A stretch of 64,000 nt of DNA from Brachionus plicatilis (taxonomy: Eukaryota > Rotifera > Eurotatoria > Ploima > Brachionidae): contig QEOQ01000226.1 of assembly GCA_010279815.1 (NCBI GenBank), positions 1,641,024-1,705,023 of the forward strand, written 5' to 3'. Positions 21,521 through 33,117 of the stretch are shown here, piece after piece. Every line of letters begins with the position of its first letter. Position 1 is the first letter of the stretch. Both the position numbers and the translations under genes were made by a program. The notes under the pieces are model-generated. The model was not told the DNA's origin and searched no databases. It was given only the letters and a program-made list of their open reading frames with translations.

Positions 21521-23010
21521 TTACAACCAAATATTTCTTAGTTGCTTAAAAACAAACTTTTGCTTAATAAAAGATAAAAAATTTACATTTCACTAACTGT
21601 TTTAATATACAACTTTCAAATGTAATCTTCAAATTGCTAACAAAATTGTTATTATTAACATTTTTGTTGATTTTTAGATTAGAAAAATAGAAAAATTTAA
21701 GTCTAAATCTTATTTAAATTACCGGCACTCATTAGACCTACGATAAAATCAACATTTACTCAAATTTGAGAGAGTTTTGTGATATTTCATTACGATCTCT
21801 TTTATAAATCATCAATCAAATAATTTCATCTATTGGCCTTTTTTCAGATTGCATTATCTTATAAGAAAATAATTTGAATTAACTAAGTGCTTAATTAAAT
21901 ACATTACTCAGCTAAGGAATTTAAGTTTAAACTCGAGGACACGTTCACATGGTCATTTTTATATCATGTTTTGTGTGTCTAAATTTTGATTGAAGATAAA
22001 AGTTTTTTTCTAAAGAGTTTCTTAATATAAAATAAAATAAAAACATAATTTAAAAAGTAAATTTGCATTGCTAATTTTGTTTATTCAAATTTTTACATTG
22101 AATTCAAGTTAAATAAGAAAAAAAGTGATTCGTATAAATTTTTTGACAAATGTTGAATAACGTGACGTGATTATTTATAAAATTTCGTTATTTTAATGAT
22201 AAAAATATATTTGAATTAAATGAGAAAATTTGTTTATTTTTTATTAGTGAAAAAATATTTTTTGTTCTTTCTTTTACTAGAAAAGATTTCATTAAAAATT
22301 TATCATGAATTTTCAATAATTAATGAAATTTTTTAAATTACATTAAATCTTACATTTTAGTTTTATTAAGGCAAAATTAGAAAATTAAATATTATAATTA
22401 GAAAAAATCACTCAATTTTTTAACAGCTTTTTAAACAACATTTATCTAAAATTTTAATTAAATTTTTTTGTTAGTTGAATATTTTGTGTTGCTTTTTATA
22501 TTTAATTTAAATATCATTACTCACACAGACAATAAAAATATTTAAATCTAAAAAAATATGGAAAAATTTCTATGGAAAGGCAAATGCTTCCGAATTTAAT
22601 AAAAAGATCAAGATAAGGAATAAAAATTGCGTGTACTAAAATAAAGTATTAACAATGGGAACCATAATTAGAAAGAAAATTCCAGGAAAGATCTCGCAAG
22701 GATTTACGGTATTTAGAAAATGGCTAATTTATAAAACCTCATGCACTAAAATTTTTTTAGAAATTATTTTTAATCAATGTCTTTTTATTTGACGTAATAT
22801 ATTTTTGATTATACCAAAAAATAATTTTTAATTTAGTATCAAATAATTTAAAAATTAAAACTAATCAAATCAGCACCAAAAATTAATTGATCAAAATCAA
22901 AAAATAATTTTTTATCATTTTTTGAAAATCTGAATAAAATTCAGAATTTTTTTCTTGCTAAATATTCAACATTTCTAATTAACAAGACCAAGATACTAAA
23001 CTTTATTTTT
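21521..23010. other. Intergenic, nothing recognised
   Basis: A/T-rich. No coding frame of substance, no pairing ends and no RNA gene were found. Confidence 0.35.
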
Positions 23011-23024
23011 TGTATGATAAGAAA

Positions 23025-23164
23025 CAGAGTTGTTTTAAAGTCATTTGTCCCAAGTCAGTTCCAAGTTCAGATTTTTTTTCAAAAGTCCGAGTCCAAAGAC
23101 TTAAAATTTTTTTATCTTTTAAGTCAGGACTTGGATTTTAACATGAGGCTTTTAAACAACTTTG
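23025..23164. mobile_element. Short hAT-like MITE with near-perfect 8-bp target duplication
   Basis: 140 bp element with ends CAGAGTTGTTTTAAAGTC and, on the reverse strand, CAAAGTTGTTTAAAAGCC. Flanking octamers are ATAAGAAA (23017-23024) and ATAAGAAC (23165-23172). The ends match the 1.66 kb element at 40077-41732. Confidence 0.8.
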
Positions 23165-23172
23165 ATAAGAAC

Positions 23173-24730
23173 CCAATCAGGATGAAACTGACAATGATAT
23201 TCCTGTAATGGTATTCCTATCAAATCTACAAAATATTTGTTACAAATGAAATGGAAATAGGTTTTTGAATCTTTGAAAGAAGTTAATTTTGAAAAAATTT
23301 CGAAAAATAATTCTTCAATTTTTTCACTAATCAAACTAAACTAATCAAAAGTATTCCAATATTTTAAAAATTAAATTCTTCTGTAGATGATTTAAAAAAA
23401 AATTAATGAACGTTTTTTTAGAGTGACTTCATTTAACAAATAAATATACTGAAATGCAAGGAGGCATATTGAATTGCCTTTATTTAGAAATTAAAATTAT
23501 GATATTTTTATTGTACCCTGTTTTAGGAATTTTTCTAGAAGTTCCCAAATTGATAATTTTTTTTAATTTTGGGAAACTCAGTCAACAAGCATTGGATAAA
23601 AAAAGAAATATATTTCCTTTTTTTAGAAGAGTTTACATGATTATTTAAGAGTGATGGTAATATACTTTCTTTGAGAATTTACTTTTTCAAAAATTCAAAC
23701 ACCTTTATGTTCCATTTCAATTATTCACTAATTCTAACAGGATCTTGAATTAGTTTTAACTTTAAATTTAATTTTTTTCTTATTTTGTTTTTTTTTTCGT
23801 ATTTTTTAATTTTTCAGCATTCTATTGAGTTAGACTGAAAAGAAAAATCGAATTAAAGAAAGAAATCAATCTGAGTCGTCTGGGTTTTCCACTTCAATTA
23901 AATAAATAAATAAAATTAGTAATTAAATGCTGATTTTTCGGCTTAATTTTGCAATAATTAAAAGAGCTCACGGTAGTTTAAGGAATTTTTTCTAATCCTT
24001 TTTTATTACACTGGTATTCTCTTATTAGTAATAATTATTGATTCATTTCAATAACTAGTAGAAAAGAGTCCAAGGTGACGCACTTGATAAGCAGCTTGGA
24101 AGATTACCGTATTTAATTTATTAAAATGGACGCCCTGCGTCCAAAATTTTGAGCAAACCTGTCTGGAATAAGTTGTAACTTTTTCGTTATTTTAAATTAG
24201 AAATCAAGATTGATTCATTGAGTGCATTTTATTCAAATTATTAAGACATACAGAAACAAAATAAAAAAGTAACAACACGAAATATCGAGTAAAAAACTTT
24301 ACATTATGGATCTAACATACACAAAATTTTAAATCATTTACAGTTAAATGTTCTAATTGATTTATGCTCGTCCTTATAAGGGACAAATATTTCAGGGAGT
24401 CTAATAAGACGCAAATATCTTATTTAGAATTATTATTTAATAGCTTATTTAGAATTATTTATTAGTTAAAAATCAAATAGCAAAATTGAATAAAATGATT
24501 AAAATATATTGGAATTTAATGGATTTAAAATTCAACAAAATCTGTCAGATAATTTTTTGAAATTTGTTCGCAAAATTCCGGCAAAAATAATAAGGCTTTA
24601 AATTCTTTTCAGCACTAATTTTTCTTTTTATCATCAAAAAATCTCAATTTTATAACAATGCTCTTTGAAACAAAATTATTTTTTAAATAAAAATTAACTT
24701 TAAACCAAAAATGGAATTAAAGAATATTAA
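23173..24730. other. Intergenic, nothing coding recognised
   Basis: A/T-rich. A short perfect hairpin TGGACGCCCTGCGTCCA near 24127-24143 is the only notable structure. Confidence 0.35.
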
Positions 24731-24733
24731 TAA

Positions 24734-24919
24734 TGTTCTATTAATTCGGAAAGTCCAGCTCGAATGCATCTCCATTATATTGATGAAAACCAAAATTTCA
24801 ATCTGCTAAGAAACCAAGAGGCTCTTGATCATGGCTTTATTAACTGGCCTAAACGGTTGAGAAAAGAAATTTCTAAAAGAGGACGCGCTCCTTATTCTGG
24901 AGTTTTGAGTCATATATAA
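24734..24919 (+). pseudogene. Orphan coding fragment, probably transposon-derived
   Basis: 61-codon open frame with balanced codon use. It reads RMHLHYIDENQNFN, then QEALDHGFINWPKRLRKE and SKRGRAPYSGVLSHI before a stop. It has no start context and no splice sites I trust. It lies upstream of a MULE-like C-terminal relic (25481-25789) and may be a piece of the same element. Family not recognised. Confidence 0.35.
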
Positions 24920-25141
24920 AATTTATTTTTCTATTAGACTTAATTTTAATCTTATTTATTAAAAAAAGTTTTTTCGTTATAAACGAGTATTTTTAGAACA
25001 CAAAGAGAAATTTTAGAAAATATGAATGAAAAATGGGGAAATAACAAATGATTTTGTTAGATGATGTTTACTTTTTGAATAGCCAAGACAGGTAGAAAAA
25101 ACCGTGGTCATAAATAGAACACAGTTGAACCTTTTACTTCA

Positions 25142-25388
25142 AAAAATGAGCTAAGTAAGATTTTTGATCAAATTTCAAGCGCTCAATCTTGCTCAAACAT
25201 TTTTAAATGCGCAATTAAATTTCATTGCATTTTTAGAAATTAAAATCCTTTTTCAGAAGTTTAAAAATAAAGCTTTAAAATCTTAAAAAAGTAAAAAATC
25301 GGCGATGAAATTTAATTGCGCATCTAAAAATTTTTGAGCAAGATTGAGCGCTTGAAATTTGATCAAAAATTTTACTTTGCTAAAAAAT
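25142..25388. mobile_element. Palindromic MITE
   Basis: Two ~85 bp arms (25142-25225 and 25305-25388) are inverted copies. Both contain TTTTTGATCAAATTTCAAGC, GCTCAATCTTGCTCAAA and TGCGCAATTAAATTTCAT. A single-arm relative lies at 13970-14065. Confidence 0.75.
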
Positions 25389-25480
25389 GTCGAATGTTGT
25401 TCAGAAGATAAAAAAAAAATATTTGGAAGTATTAATCTATGACAAAGAACTCTTAGATAAAATTAAGTGATAGTATTTTA

Positions 25481-25789
25481 ATGATAGAAAACTATGAAAA
25501 TTTACATCAATATTTTTCGAAATCAGGCTGGAAACAGTTTCAAGGAGTTCTTGAAATTAAGAAAAAACACTCAACCTGTCCAATATGCAAATTATTATGT
25601 TTTGAAAAATCAATCAAATTGAATTTGATGACTGACGATTTTGGTATGATTTTGAATACGCTAAAGTTTCTTCATATCATAAATCTAGAAAAATTAAAAA
25701 CTGGTACTTCAATAGATATGCTTATATTTGTGAAAAATGATTTGGTAAAAATAATAAAATTTAGGTTTAATAGACTAGCATCGAACTAA
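25481..25789 (+). pseudogene. C-terminal relic of a MULE-type transposase
   Basis: The 102-codon frame aligns by eye with the C-terminal part of the MULE relic at 42253-44155. YFSKSGWKQFQGVLEIKKKH, then STCPICKLLC, correspond to YFTKTAWSMVQKLIESKISH and YCSICSKVC there. The later zinc ligands of the PHD-like finger are missing, so the finger is broken. The terminal repeat of the same family follows at 25865-25980, in the expected orientation (transposase C-terminus next to that end). Confidence 0.5.
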
Positions 25790-25864
25790 AAAAAATTTAT
25801 TAAATAAAAAAATCACAAATTCTTAAATAAAATAATTTCAGCATTTTATCCCAAATTTTTCCGC

Positions 25865-25980
25865 TTGGAAATTACTAAATACTAAAGTGCCGAAATTCTG
25901 CTTTATAGTATTTTATTTAGCGGAAAATCAGCGGAATTTCCGCTTTCCGCATTTTATTTTCCTGTGTTTTGGGACAACCA
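25865..25980 (-). repeat. Terminal repeat of a MULE-like element
   Basis: On the reverse strand it starts GGTTGTCCCAAAACACAGG and continues with AAAATGCGGAAAGCGGAAAT and TTCCGCT motifs. These match the terminal repeats of the element at 42003-44488. The partner end was not found. Confidence 0.6.
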
Positions 25981-26186
25981 TTTTTAACTGAAACATGGAC
26001 TATTAAGTCGACCATTTAGAGCAAATGTTCAGTGAAGGATGGTTGAAAATTCGGATTAAAATCTGTAACAATTTGAATTCTTCAATGGAAAAACGGGTCC
26101 ACACTTGCATATAAGCAAAAGACGGTCATTTTAAAACTTAAAATAATTTTGATTCTAACTTTTTGCATCATATTTTTTTTCTGTTA

Positions 26187-26262
26187 TTACTATTATTATT
26201 ATTATTATTATTATTATTTATTTCAGTGAACGCCTTTAAGGCGATGTTAAGAAAATATTAAA
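26187..26262. repeat. TTA microsatellite plus hairpin (retroposon 3' tail type)
   Basis: A (TTA)n run at about 26187-26220 is followed by ACGCCTTTAAGGCGATGT, a small hairpin. The same hairpin plus TTA-type tail occurs at 33930-33985 (ACGCCTTGTAGGCGATGT). Hairpin plus short-period tail is how CR1-like LINE 3' ends look, as also seen at 46418-46470. Confidence 0.5.
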
Positions 26263-26960
26263 AAAGAATAAATGAGATAAACAGTTTTAAAGAGATTATA
26301 ACAACAATAATTGTTTTTGGGATTTTTTTCTGCTTTTCCTTATGTTTGTATTTTTCCAATATTTGAATAAAAATAAAAAATAAAGAAATAAAAAAAAATC
26401 TGGATTTTTATTTTCTTTGATGACCGACAAATCGAAAAATAACATGAAAAAAAAAGTTTGATTTTAACTTTTTGTGATAAACTGTAGTAAAATTTAGTAC
26501 AGAACAGAAAATGCAAGTATACTATGTAAATTGCGTAAAAATATTCGGAAAAAACTTTAAAGAATATTATATTTTATATTTTATCATTTCTAAATAATTA
26601 GTTGTATAGCTATAGTCATGTGTTTTAAATTTCAAAATCTTTTCATAATAAAAATTTATTTTCTAAGCATTTTCATACTAAATCAATAGTTTCGACTCTA
26701 AAATTAATCATTTTTAATTCTTTTTCCAATTTCTCATCAAAAATGACATGCCGATAATCTACGGCTTAAAAAATTCTGGTAATTTGAATGCTAATCTGAA
26801 GGAGCTTTAACTCTGTAGGAATTAAAAAATTTTAATTTTCATGTTTGTAAAATAAAAATTTAATTTGCTGTTCGAAATTGAATATCAGTAAAAAAAATTA
26901 TCTAATAAAATTAATTATTTTTTTTATCTGCAAATTAAAAAAAGCTGAATAAAAACTTCT
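26263..26960. other. Intergenic, nothing recognised
   Basis: A/T-rich without coding or repeat signatures. Confidence 0.35.
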
Positions 26961-26966
26961 CTTGAG

Positions 26967-27545
26967 TCATACTGCAAAAAAAATAATTTACACTTACTTC
27001 AAAATTTGTTCAATTATCTAAACTACTCAACATGGGGCTGAAAGGGAGGTAAATTCCCATTTCAAAATGTCCGGAGTCCTCCTCTAACAATTTCTTTAAT
27101 AGAAATAAAAATTAAAGAATCCGTAAACTTGATTCCATAGATTTTTGTACCATTCATATATGAGCTCTTTAATAGCTGTTTAGTTTTTAAAAAAATACCT
27201 GAAGACTGGAAAATTGCCATTGTTAATCCCATATTTAAAAATAAAGGTGCCAGGTTAGATATAAATAATTGTCGCGTAATTTCAGTGTTATCACCAATTG
27301 CAAAAATATTTGAAAAACTATTTACAAAACAGATAACCTACTATTTTAAATCGAATTGTTGAATATTTTAAAATAATTAATAGATCAATCTTAAGTCATT
27401 ATTATCTTATTTCTTAAGTCACTCTGCAAAAAAAAATAATTTCCATTAACTTCAAAAGGGAGCTTAATTCTTATTTAAAAATTTCCGGAGTCCTCCCCAA
27501 TCTATTTCTTTAATAGAAATAAAAATTAAAGAAATTTAAATGTTT
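26967..27545 (+). repeat. Direct repeat pair flanking a LINE fragment
   Basis: 26967-27125 and 27415-27545 share GCAAAAAAAATAATTT, TTCCGGAGTCCTCC (TGTCCGGAGTCCTCC in copy 1) and TTTCTTTAATAGAAATAAAA in the same order. They bracket the reverse transcriptase fragment. This could be a duplicated LINE segment or direct repeats of another element. Confidence 0.55.
27186..27362 (+). pseudogene. Non-LTR reverse transcriptase fragment (N-terminal RT blocks)
   Basis: The frame reads IPEDWKIAIVNPIFKNKG, then INNCRVISVLSPIAKIFEKL. This is the start of a non-LTR reverse transcriptase domain (xWKxAxVxPIFKKG ... NYRPISLLS...KxFE). It stops at TGA 27360-27362 and lacks the catalytic YADD block. Together with 27596-27739 it is the debris of one CR1/Jockey-type LINE. 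Confidence 0.8.
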
Positions 27546-27595
27546 TAACAAGATAACCGAGATAATTAGAATAGGTAATTGTCATGAGAATAGTC

Positions 27596-27739
27596 TTGAT
27601 TGAAAAAATTCAACGTAGAATATCAAAGGTGCCATCCGTAACTAGAAATATGAACTATGCAGAGCAACTAGTTAAAATAAACCTCACCACTTCATCTAAT
27701 AAATTTCCTTTTGAGTATAATTATATATATCTACACTAA
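27596..27739 (+). pseudogene. LINE C-terminal fragment
   Basis: The frame LIEKIQRRISKVPSVTRNMN, then YAEQLVKINLTT, matches the segment that follows the reverse transcriptase core in CR1-like LINEs (compare EKVQRRASKLVHELRHLDY at 46830-47183). It runs out of similarity after about 35 codons and meets a stop at 27737. Confidence 0.75.
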
Positions 27740-27758
27740 TAAATTAAATGGAACCTAA

Positions 27759-28582
27759 TATATTTCGAAGTCTACTCAGAAGCGAGTCAAGTGCTGGTTC
27801 CATATGATCAAATGTATCGACGACAACACGCCTAAGCACGTCAAGAACAAGGAGTGGATCAGTGAGATACGCCAAGACATTTCCGAGATCCAGTCGCTCA
27901 AGGACGAGATGCAGTTCAGCCGGGGTATCAAGCTTTTCGAAGGGAAGTGGAAGAAGAAGGATGACGATGGGGTCGACAGTTTTATGGATTATTTTCAAAA
28001 GCAATGGGTTGATAATCTACCTGGATGGTATGAGGGTAAATTATTTTTCAATATATTTTCAAGTTAAAATTGAGAAATTATAAGAAATCAAATATTTAAT
28101 GTTATTTTTTTCTTTTATCAGGATACGCGCCAGGGTACGTTCCAAGTACAAACAATACCTTAGAATCCACCAACAGTCGCATCAAGACAGTGCCTGGAAG
28201 TGGCTCCTGCTCGCCAAGAACATCATCAGCAAAGGTAACAAGCACTATATTGCCAGTGGTCTCTCAAAGAAGAACGAGCTTCAACCAGCCGATATTGTTA
28301 CCTATGAGAGCGCGCTGAAGAAGACAAGTTGGAAGAGCTTCGATGTTTTCATCCGTGGAATCAACATGTGCCGAGTCGTCACACTCAACAATCAAGACTT
28401 CCGCCGCAGAAAGTGTAGCTGTCCCAGCTATGACAAAAAAGAACATTTGCAAGCACATCATCGGCGTTGCTAGTTATTTCAAGCTATACACCATTCCACT
28501 CGAGATCAAGAACTTGCCTATGGGAGAAAAACGAAAGCGTGGTGCTCCTAAAAAAGCTACCAAGGCTCTTGTTAGGATGTAA
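27759..28582 (+). pseudogene. MULE transposase C-terminal half with SWIM zinc finger
   Basis: Noticeably G+C-richer than its surroundings. Exon 1 (to 28035) carries VKCWFHMIKCIDDN, the C-x-F-H segment after the second catalytic Asp of MULE transposases. A GT-AG intron (28036-28121) joins in phase to GYAPGYVPSTNNTLESTNS, containing the NN...E catalytic-Glu region. After this the frame shifts near 28190, continuing as AWKWLLLAKNIISKGNKHY and ending RRRKCSCPSYDKK. A second shift near 28440 leads to NICKHIIGV, completing a SWIM finger (CxC...CxH), and a basic tail to the stop at 28582. The two frameshifts make it a pseudogene. The 5' half is missing and no terminal repeats were found. Confidence 0.75.
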
Positions 28583-28737
28583 AAGTTTGTTGGTCGCTTA
28601 TTTTTCTTATTATTTCTTATAATTTCTCATTATTTGTTTCTTATTTTTTGTTTGTTTGTCGTTTGCTTAAAAAAATAAATAATTGATTATTACTATAAAC
28701 TATCGATTTATATTTAAAATTGATGAGATGATCCCCA

Positions 28738-28850
28738 AATTATATAGTGGAGCTATATATTATTAGTGGAGCTTTATTTTATTAGTGACGATGGAAATAT
28801 ATTAGTGAAGATACGGAAATATATTAGTGAAGGTAAGGAAATTGTTCCCA
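28738..28850 (+). repeat. Imperfect tandem repeat after the MULE fragment
   Basis: About four to five copies of a ~20-24 bp unit around TATTAGTGAAGATACGGAAA, with TATTAGTGGAGCT variants. It starts 150 bp past the transposase stop and may be a subterminal part of the same element. Confidence 0.6.
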
Positions 28851-29750
28851 ATAAATATAAGTTTTTTGATTAACTTTTTTTAAAAAGTCAGAGTCAAAGT
28901 ATGACTTTTGCTTTTAAATTTTATTTTGTTCAAGTGATCTCATGACTTTAATTTTTGAAAAAAGTATAAAATCAAGGTATAAAAATAAAATTATTTTTTA
29001 ATTTTTTTATTTATTCATACGAAAGATTTATTGTTTCACTTTTTGAATCATTTTTAATTGCATAAAGTTTTTTGTTATTTTTAAAATCATCTTTTGACAA
29101 AAAAAAATATGGGTACTTTCCTAATATTTACATTACTTAAAAATATGACAGAAAATTACATATTATTACATTAAATTGTGTAATTTTACGGAAAATGATG
29201 ATAAAAAATTAACAAAGTGTAATGTTTTTTTTTCAAAAATTGTTTTAAAAAATTCAAATTTTTATTAATTTTTCACTTTTTCCTCTAAAATTCAGTTTTT
29301 TCGGCCGTAAGCGTTTTTGACGAAACTTACTTAACCTAGTGTAATTTTACGTAAAATTACGTAAGATTATGTTATCTTACATTTTCTTACATACAAGAAA
29401 TGATGTAATATTATGTAAGCTTACATTTTCTGACGTAAAATTACGTAAAATGATGTAATCTTACCCATTATACAGTTTATCTTTAAACCCTGTATTAGAC
29501 ATTTGAATAGCGGAAGCTGTGAAGTTTATAATCTTTTACTATAGATCAAAACAGTAGCATTTTCCCATTAACACTTGCAAATCTATCAAGAACCACAAAA
29601 TCTTCTTTTAGCATTTGCTTATTAACATACTTAAGTATTATATTGCCTAGCCACCAATTAAAGTTATTCATAAAATATAAATAATGACTAGGGAATAATA
29701 ACTAAGAAGTGTAATGATAGCTACGAACTAACCAGTTCATTAAGCCGCTA
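28851..29750. other. Intergenic with MITE remnants
   Basis: AAGTC-family words lie at 28885-28950. AATTTACG/TTACGTAA-rich sequence lies at 29320-29470 (repeated AAATTACGTAA and TGATGTAAT). No gene was seen. Confidence 0.4.
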
Positions 29751-29751
29751 G

Positions 29752-29992
29752 CATACTCTCTCCTGTTAAAAAGCGATGTCTTCATCGCAGACAGTATTGG
29801 TTTAATCACAAAACCAGTTTCACTTGCGTCTACTACGGATGCAGGCCAATCTCGAAGACTGGGGTATTACATTCCGTCACCGGTCTCTTGAGGGACGCCT
29901 GGCGATCCCTCTTCGGGAAAGCAGCTGATCGTAATCCACTCCTGGAGGCGCATACTCATGCTCTATTACGACTACTGAGTATATTCCTAGTT
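29752..29992. other. G+C-rich island of unknown origin (~240 bp)
   Basis: Base composition changes sharply: words such as GGGACGCCTGGCGATCCC and CCTGGAGGCGCATACTCATG sit between A/T-rich flanks. All six frames contain stops. Several short self-complementary pieces (GCGATGTCTTCATCGC; ATACTCATGC...ACTGAGTAT) suggest structured RNA. No tRNA A/B boxes, 5S pattern or snRNA motif was recognised. A retroposon (SINE or LINE 5'/3' UTR) is the likeliest explanation. Confidence 0.4.
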
Positions 29993-31780
29993 ATATCTTT
30001 CAACTTAAATTAATGGCTTTTTTTTTCCACTTAAATTAATATTTTTTTTTTTTTTTTTTTTTTTCCACTTATAATAAAATTTTTATTTTATCAATAAAAA
30101 GAAGACAATTTCTATCACAAAAAATAGTAATTTGTAAGAAAAAATATCTTATTTTTTAATCATAAAGACCTCATTTTTCATCAATTTCACTTTCTTTGCT
30201 TGATTATGGTTGATCTATTATATATCCTTCAACCGCTTAGGCAAATAAATTCCTCATTATCTCCATCGGAAAAGCAAATGCCTTTTGATTTGTTCTCGGC
30301 AACAAGACTTTCTGACGATTGCCTGACTAATGCTGACTAATTTAATGGAGTACAAAAATTTCAGTTTCAGTTCAGTTTCAGGCTCTTTAGTTATAATATT
30401 GCTATTACTTAAATTTGAAAAAGTTTGAAAAAATAAAAAATAACTCGTTTTAAAACGGCTTAATAAGCTTAATATTGTAATAAAAAAAAATATTCCCTTT
30501 AATTTTAGCAATTAAGTATCTTTATTGTTGTATATATTTTAATTAGTTTAAGAAAAGCTTAAATTTTTCGGAATAACTATTTTGTTGCATTTTGTTGGAA
30601 TAAATTAAGAGTATTTACCTAATTTTCAAGTTAATTTTAAAAATAAGCTTTTTTAAATATTTTAAGTAAAAAAAAAATATATTGAAATAACACTTAAAAG
30701 TGTTTGGGCAACTAAAATAGAATTGTAATCATTTTTTATAATTAAAATTTTGAATGAAAATAATGACTTTTGATGAACAAGTCAGGTCACCTTTACGTGA
30801 ACAAAAATTTACGTAAACAGATTGTTTACTAAATTTGAGAACAGAATTGTTCACCTTTTGTCTGTAAAAACTTTTTCATAAACCACTACACCGTTTTTTT
30901 TAAATTTATAAAACGCTTCTAGAAATTTTTAAAAAGTTGAAAATATACAAGTCAAACAAATCAAATACTGATTTAGATTTTCTGAAAGTGTACCTTAAAA
31001 GCTGGGGAGTTACCTTTTCCGCTTTTTGATAAGTTTTCTATTAATTTTTAAAAAGCATCTGAAACACGAAATTTCCGCTTCTTAGTGTTAAACTGTTAAT
31101 TTGAGTAATTTACTAATTTCTGGGCTAATTTTACACAAAGTCTTATCAAGTGAGGAGGTTTTAAATTTGTCTTGTTCGATATTTTTTTATAAATAGCATT
31201 TCTTGCTTGGACTTTTTTACTTTAAGTTTTATATTTAGATGATAAACAACAAAAGCTTGCAATTAAAAGAAAAAAATTCAATGTAATTGAATAATTTAAA
31301 AAAATTAAAAAAATTGTTAAAACTTACTTGACTGATTTGAATTTTATGTCTCTCAGATCATTATTTTGTATGAAAATTTGTTCCTTAAACCTTCAATATC
31401 TCAATTATCTAGAATTTTTTAATAGACTCCAAAAAAGAAATAAAACGTGCTTTTTGATCGTAATAATTCTTTTAATAATAAAATGGGAAAAGGAAACATT
31501 TGTTTTCTAAATAAAGACTTGCAACAGTTTTGAAAATTTTTAATATTTCACTAAATTTTTAATGACATCTGCTCAATCTTGAATTTCTTATCAATAGTCA
31601 ATATTAAATATAACAAGAAAATTAAATCAAAAATACAATAAAACGAAAATTAATGTTTATGTGCAAAATAAATTTATATAAAAGTTTCACTTTAAATTAA
31701 GTAAAACATCATTGAACGTGACAAAACAGTTATTAAGTTGAAGTTCTCAATTGACATCGTCAAAACCATTAACTCTAGAC
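29993..31780. other. Gene-poor stretch
   Basis: A/T-rich with a 23-nt T run at 30041-30063. GTGAACAAAAATTTACGT words near 30800 are weakly like the dispersed repeat at 598-1045. No gene recognised. Confidence 0.35.
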
Positions 31781-31785
31781 TAAAC

Positions 31786-31838
31786 AATCATCATCTTTCA
31801 TGACAAAAACTAAACTAAACATCATCTTTCATGACAAA
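31786..31838 (+). repeat. Two-copy tandem repeat
   Basis: CATCATCTTTCATGACAAAAAC occurs twice, 27 nt apart, with TAAACTAAA between the copies. Confidence 0.7.
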
Positions 31839-32079
31839 AACAATAAAAATGTGCGTTGAGAGATGTATCGATCGACATGAACAAAGCTGTAAAAAGGCGG
31901 AAATTAATCAAATAAAAAGAACTAGATTTAAACTGTAATCTATTTATTATGTAATTCTATTTATGTATTCTTGCATATTTTTCCTTGGTAAAATTCTTGT
32001 ACATAATACTTACTTAATTCTACACAATACTTTCTTAGATTAAACTAAACAATGACTCTTACTGAACTAAAAAAAAAAA

Positions 32080-32250
32080 ATAAAAATAATGTATTTGTCT
32101 GTTATTTTCTATCTTTTCTGCGCAATTTCGGCTACCATAGATGTTCTCCTAGTAGACCATCTCCGCAAGCTTACTCACTGTAACTTATTCTTATTATTAT
32201 TATTAAATTGAAATAGACCTATAGAGATAGACAAATAAATAAATAGACTT
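32080..32250. repeat. Possible LINE 3' end with TTATT tail
   Basis: A less A/T-biased segment (TAGTAGACCATCTCCGCAAG, TTACTCACTGTAACTTATTC) runs into TTATTATTATTATT. This matches the layout of non-LTR 3' UTRs with a short-period tail. No coding part is present. Confidence 0.35.
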
Positions 32251-32520
32251 AATGTGGAAAGTAGAACCATTAATCATTCTGGTTGGGACTGGAGACAAGG
32301 GTAAAATCAAGTAATCCCATCAAGATACCTCATCACGACAAACTTTTTTTAAAAGTAAAAATAGAGTAATAAAAAGTAAAAATTAAATGAAAAAAAAAAG
32401 CAATTTTTTGTATACATCTTTTAATGATCTGAATAACCATTTGTCCTCTATTTATCTATTGAAGAATAAACCTTTTTTTTAAGCTATGATTTTATTTTGG
32501 ATTTTATAGAAAAATGTCTA

Positions 32521-32669
32521 TTAACGTAATCATCCGAATTGAGTGACATGTCTTTAAAATTGAGTACTCTATTTTAGTGACACGCTGTTATAACATATAA
32601 AAGATTCTATAGTGACATGTCACTAAAAAATTTACTGACATGTCAGTAAATTAGGATAATTACGTTATT
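32521..32669. mobile_element. Palindromic MITE with GACATGTC words
   Basis: Inverted ends TTAACGTAATCATCCGAATT and, on the reverse strand, ATAACGTAATTATCCTAATT. The interior repeats TGACATGTC(A/T). Single-end relatives lie at 40725-40780 and 53830-53935. Confidence 0.7.
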
Positions 32670-33117
32670 CAATCCTTTTTAAAATGATTAATCGACATTT
32701 TAATGAATTTAGAAAATTATGAAATTGAATTGTTAAAATTTTCAAAAACTGCTTTGACGATTTCTTCACTGTCGGTTTCTTTTTTATTCGCTAACTCTTT
32801 TCGAATTTAAATGCGTAGATTTTGGGATCTTTTTAATTTTAAAATTCTTCAATTATACAAAAAAATTATACTTTTATAACTTGAATTTTCCATTCATTAT
32901 TTAGATCTTTTTTTTTTATTTATTTCAGCTACTTTGTCTAAATCATTAAATTCATGATTATTAACCCTTATCCGTCGAAAACTGGGTCAAAAGTGACCCG
33001 GCACTACGTTGTTGACGAAAATGGGTCACTTATGACCCAAGTAAATTTTTCTATATTAGCTTTGAAAAATTGCTTATTCCTTTTTTAGATATCCCTTTTT
33101 TAGAATCTTAAAAAAAG

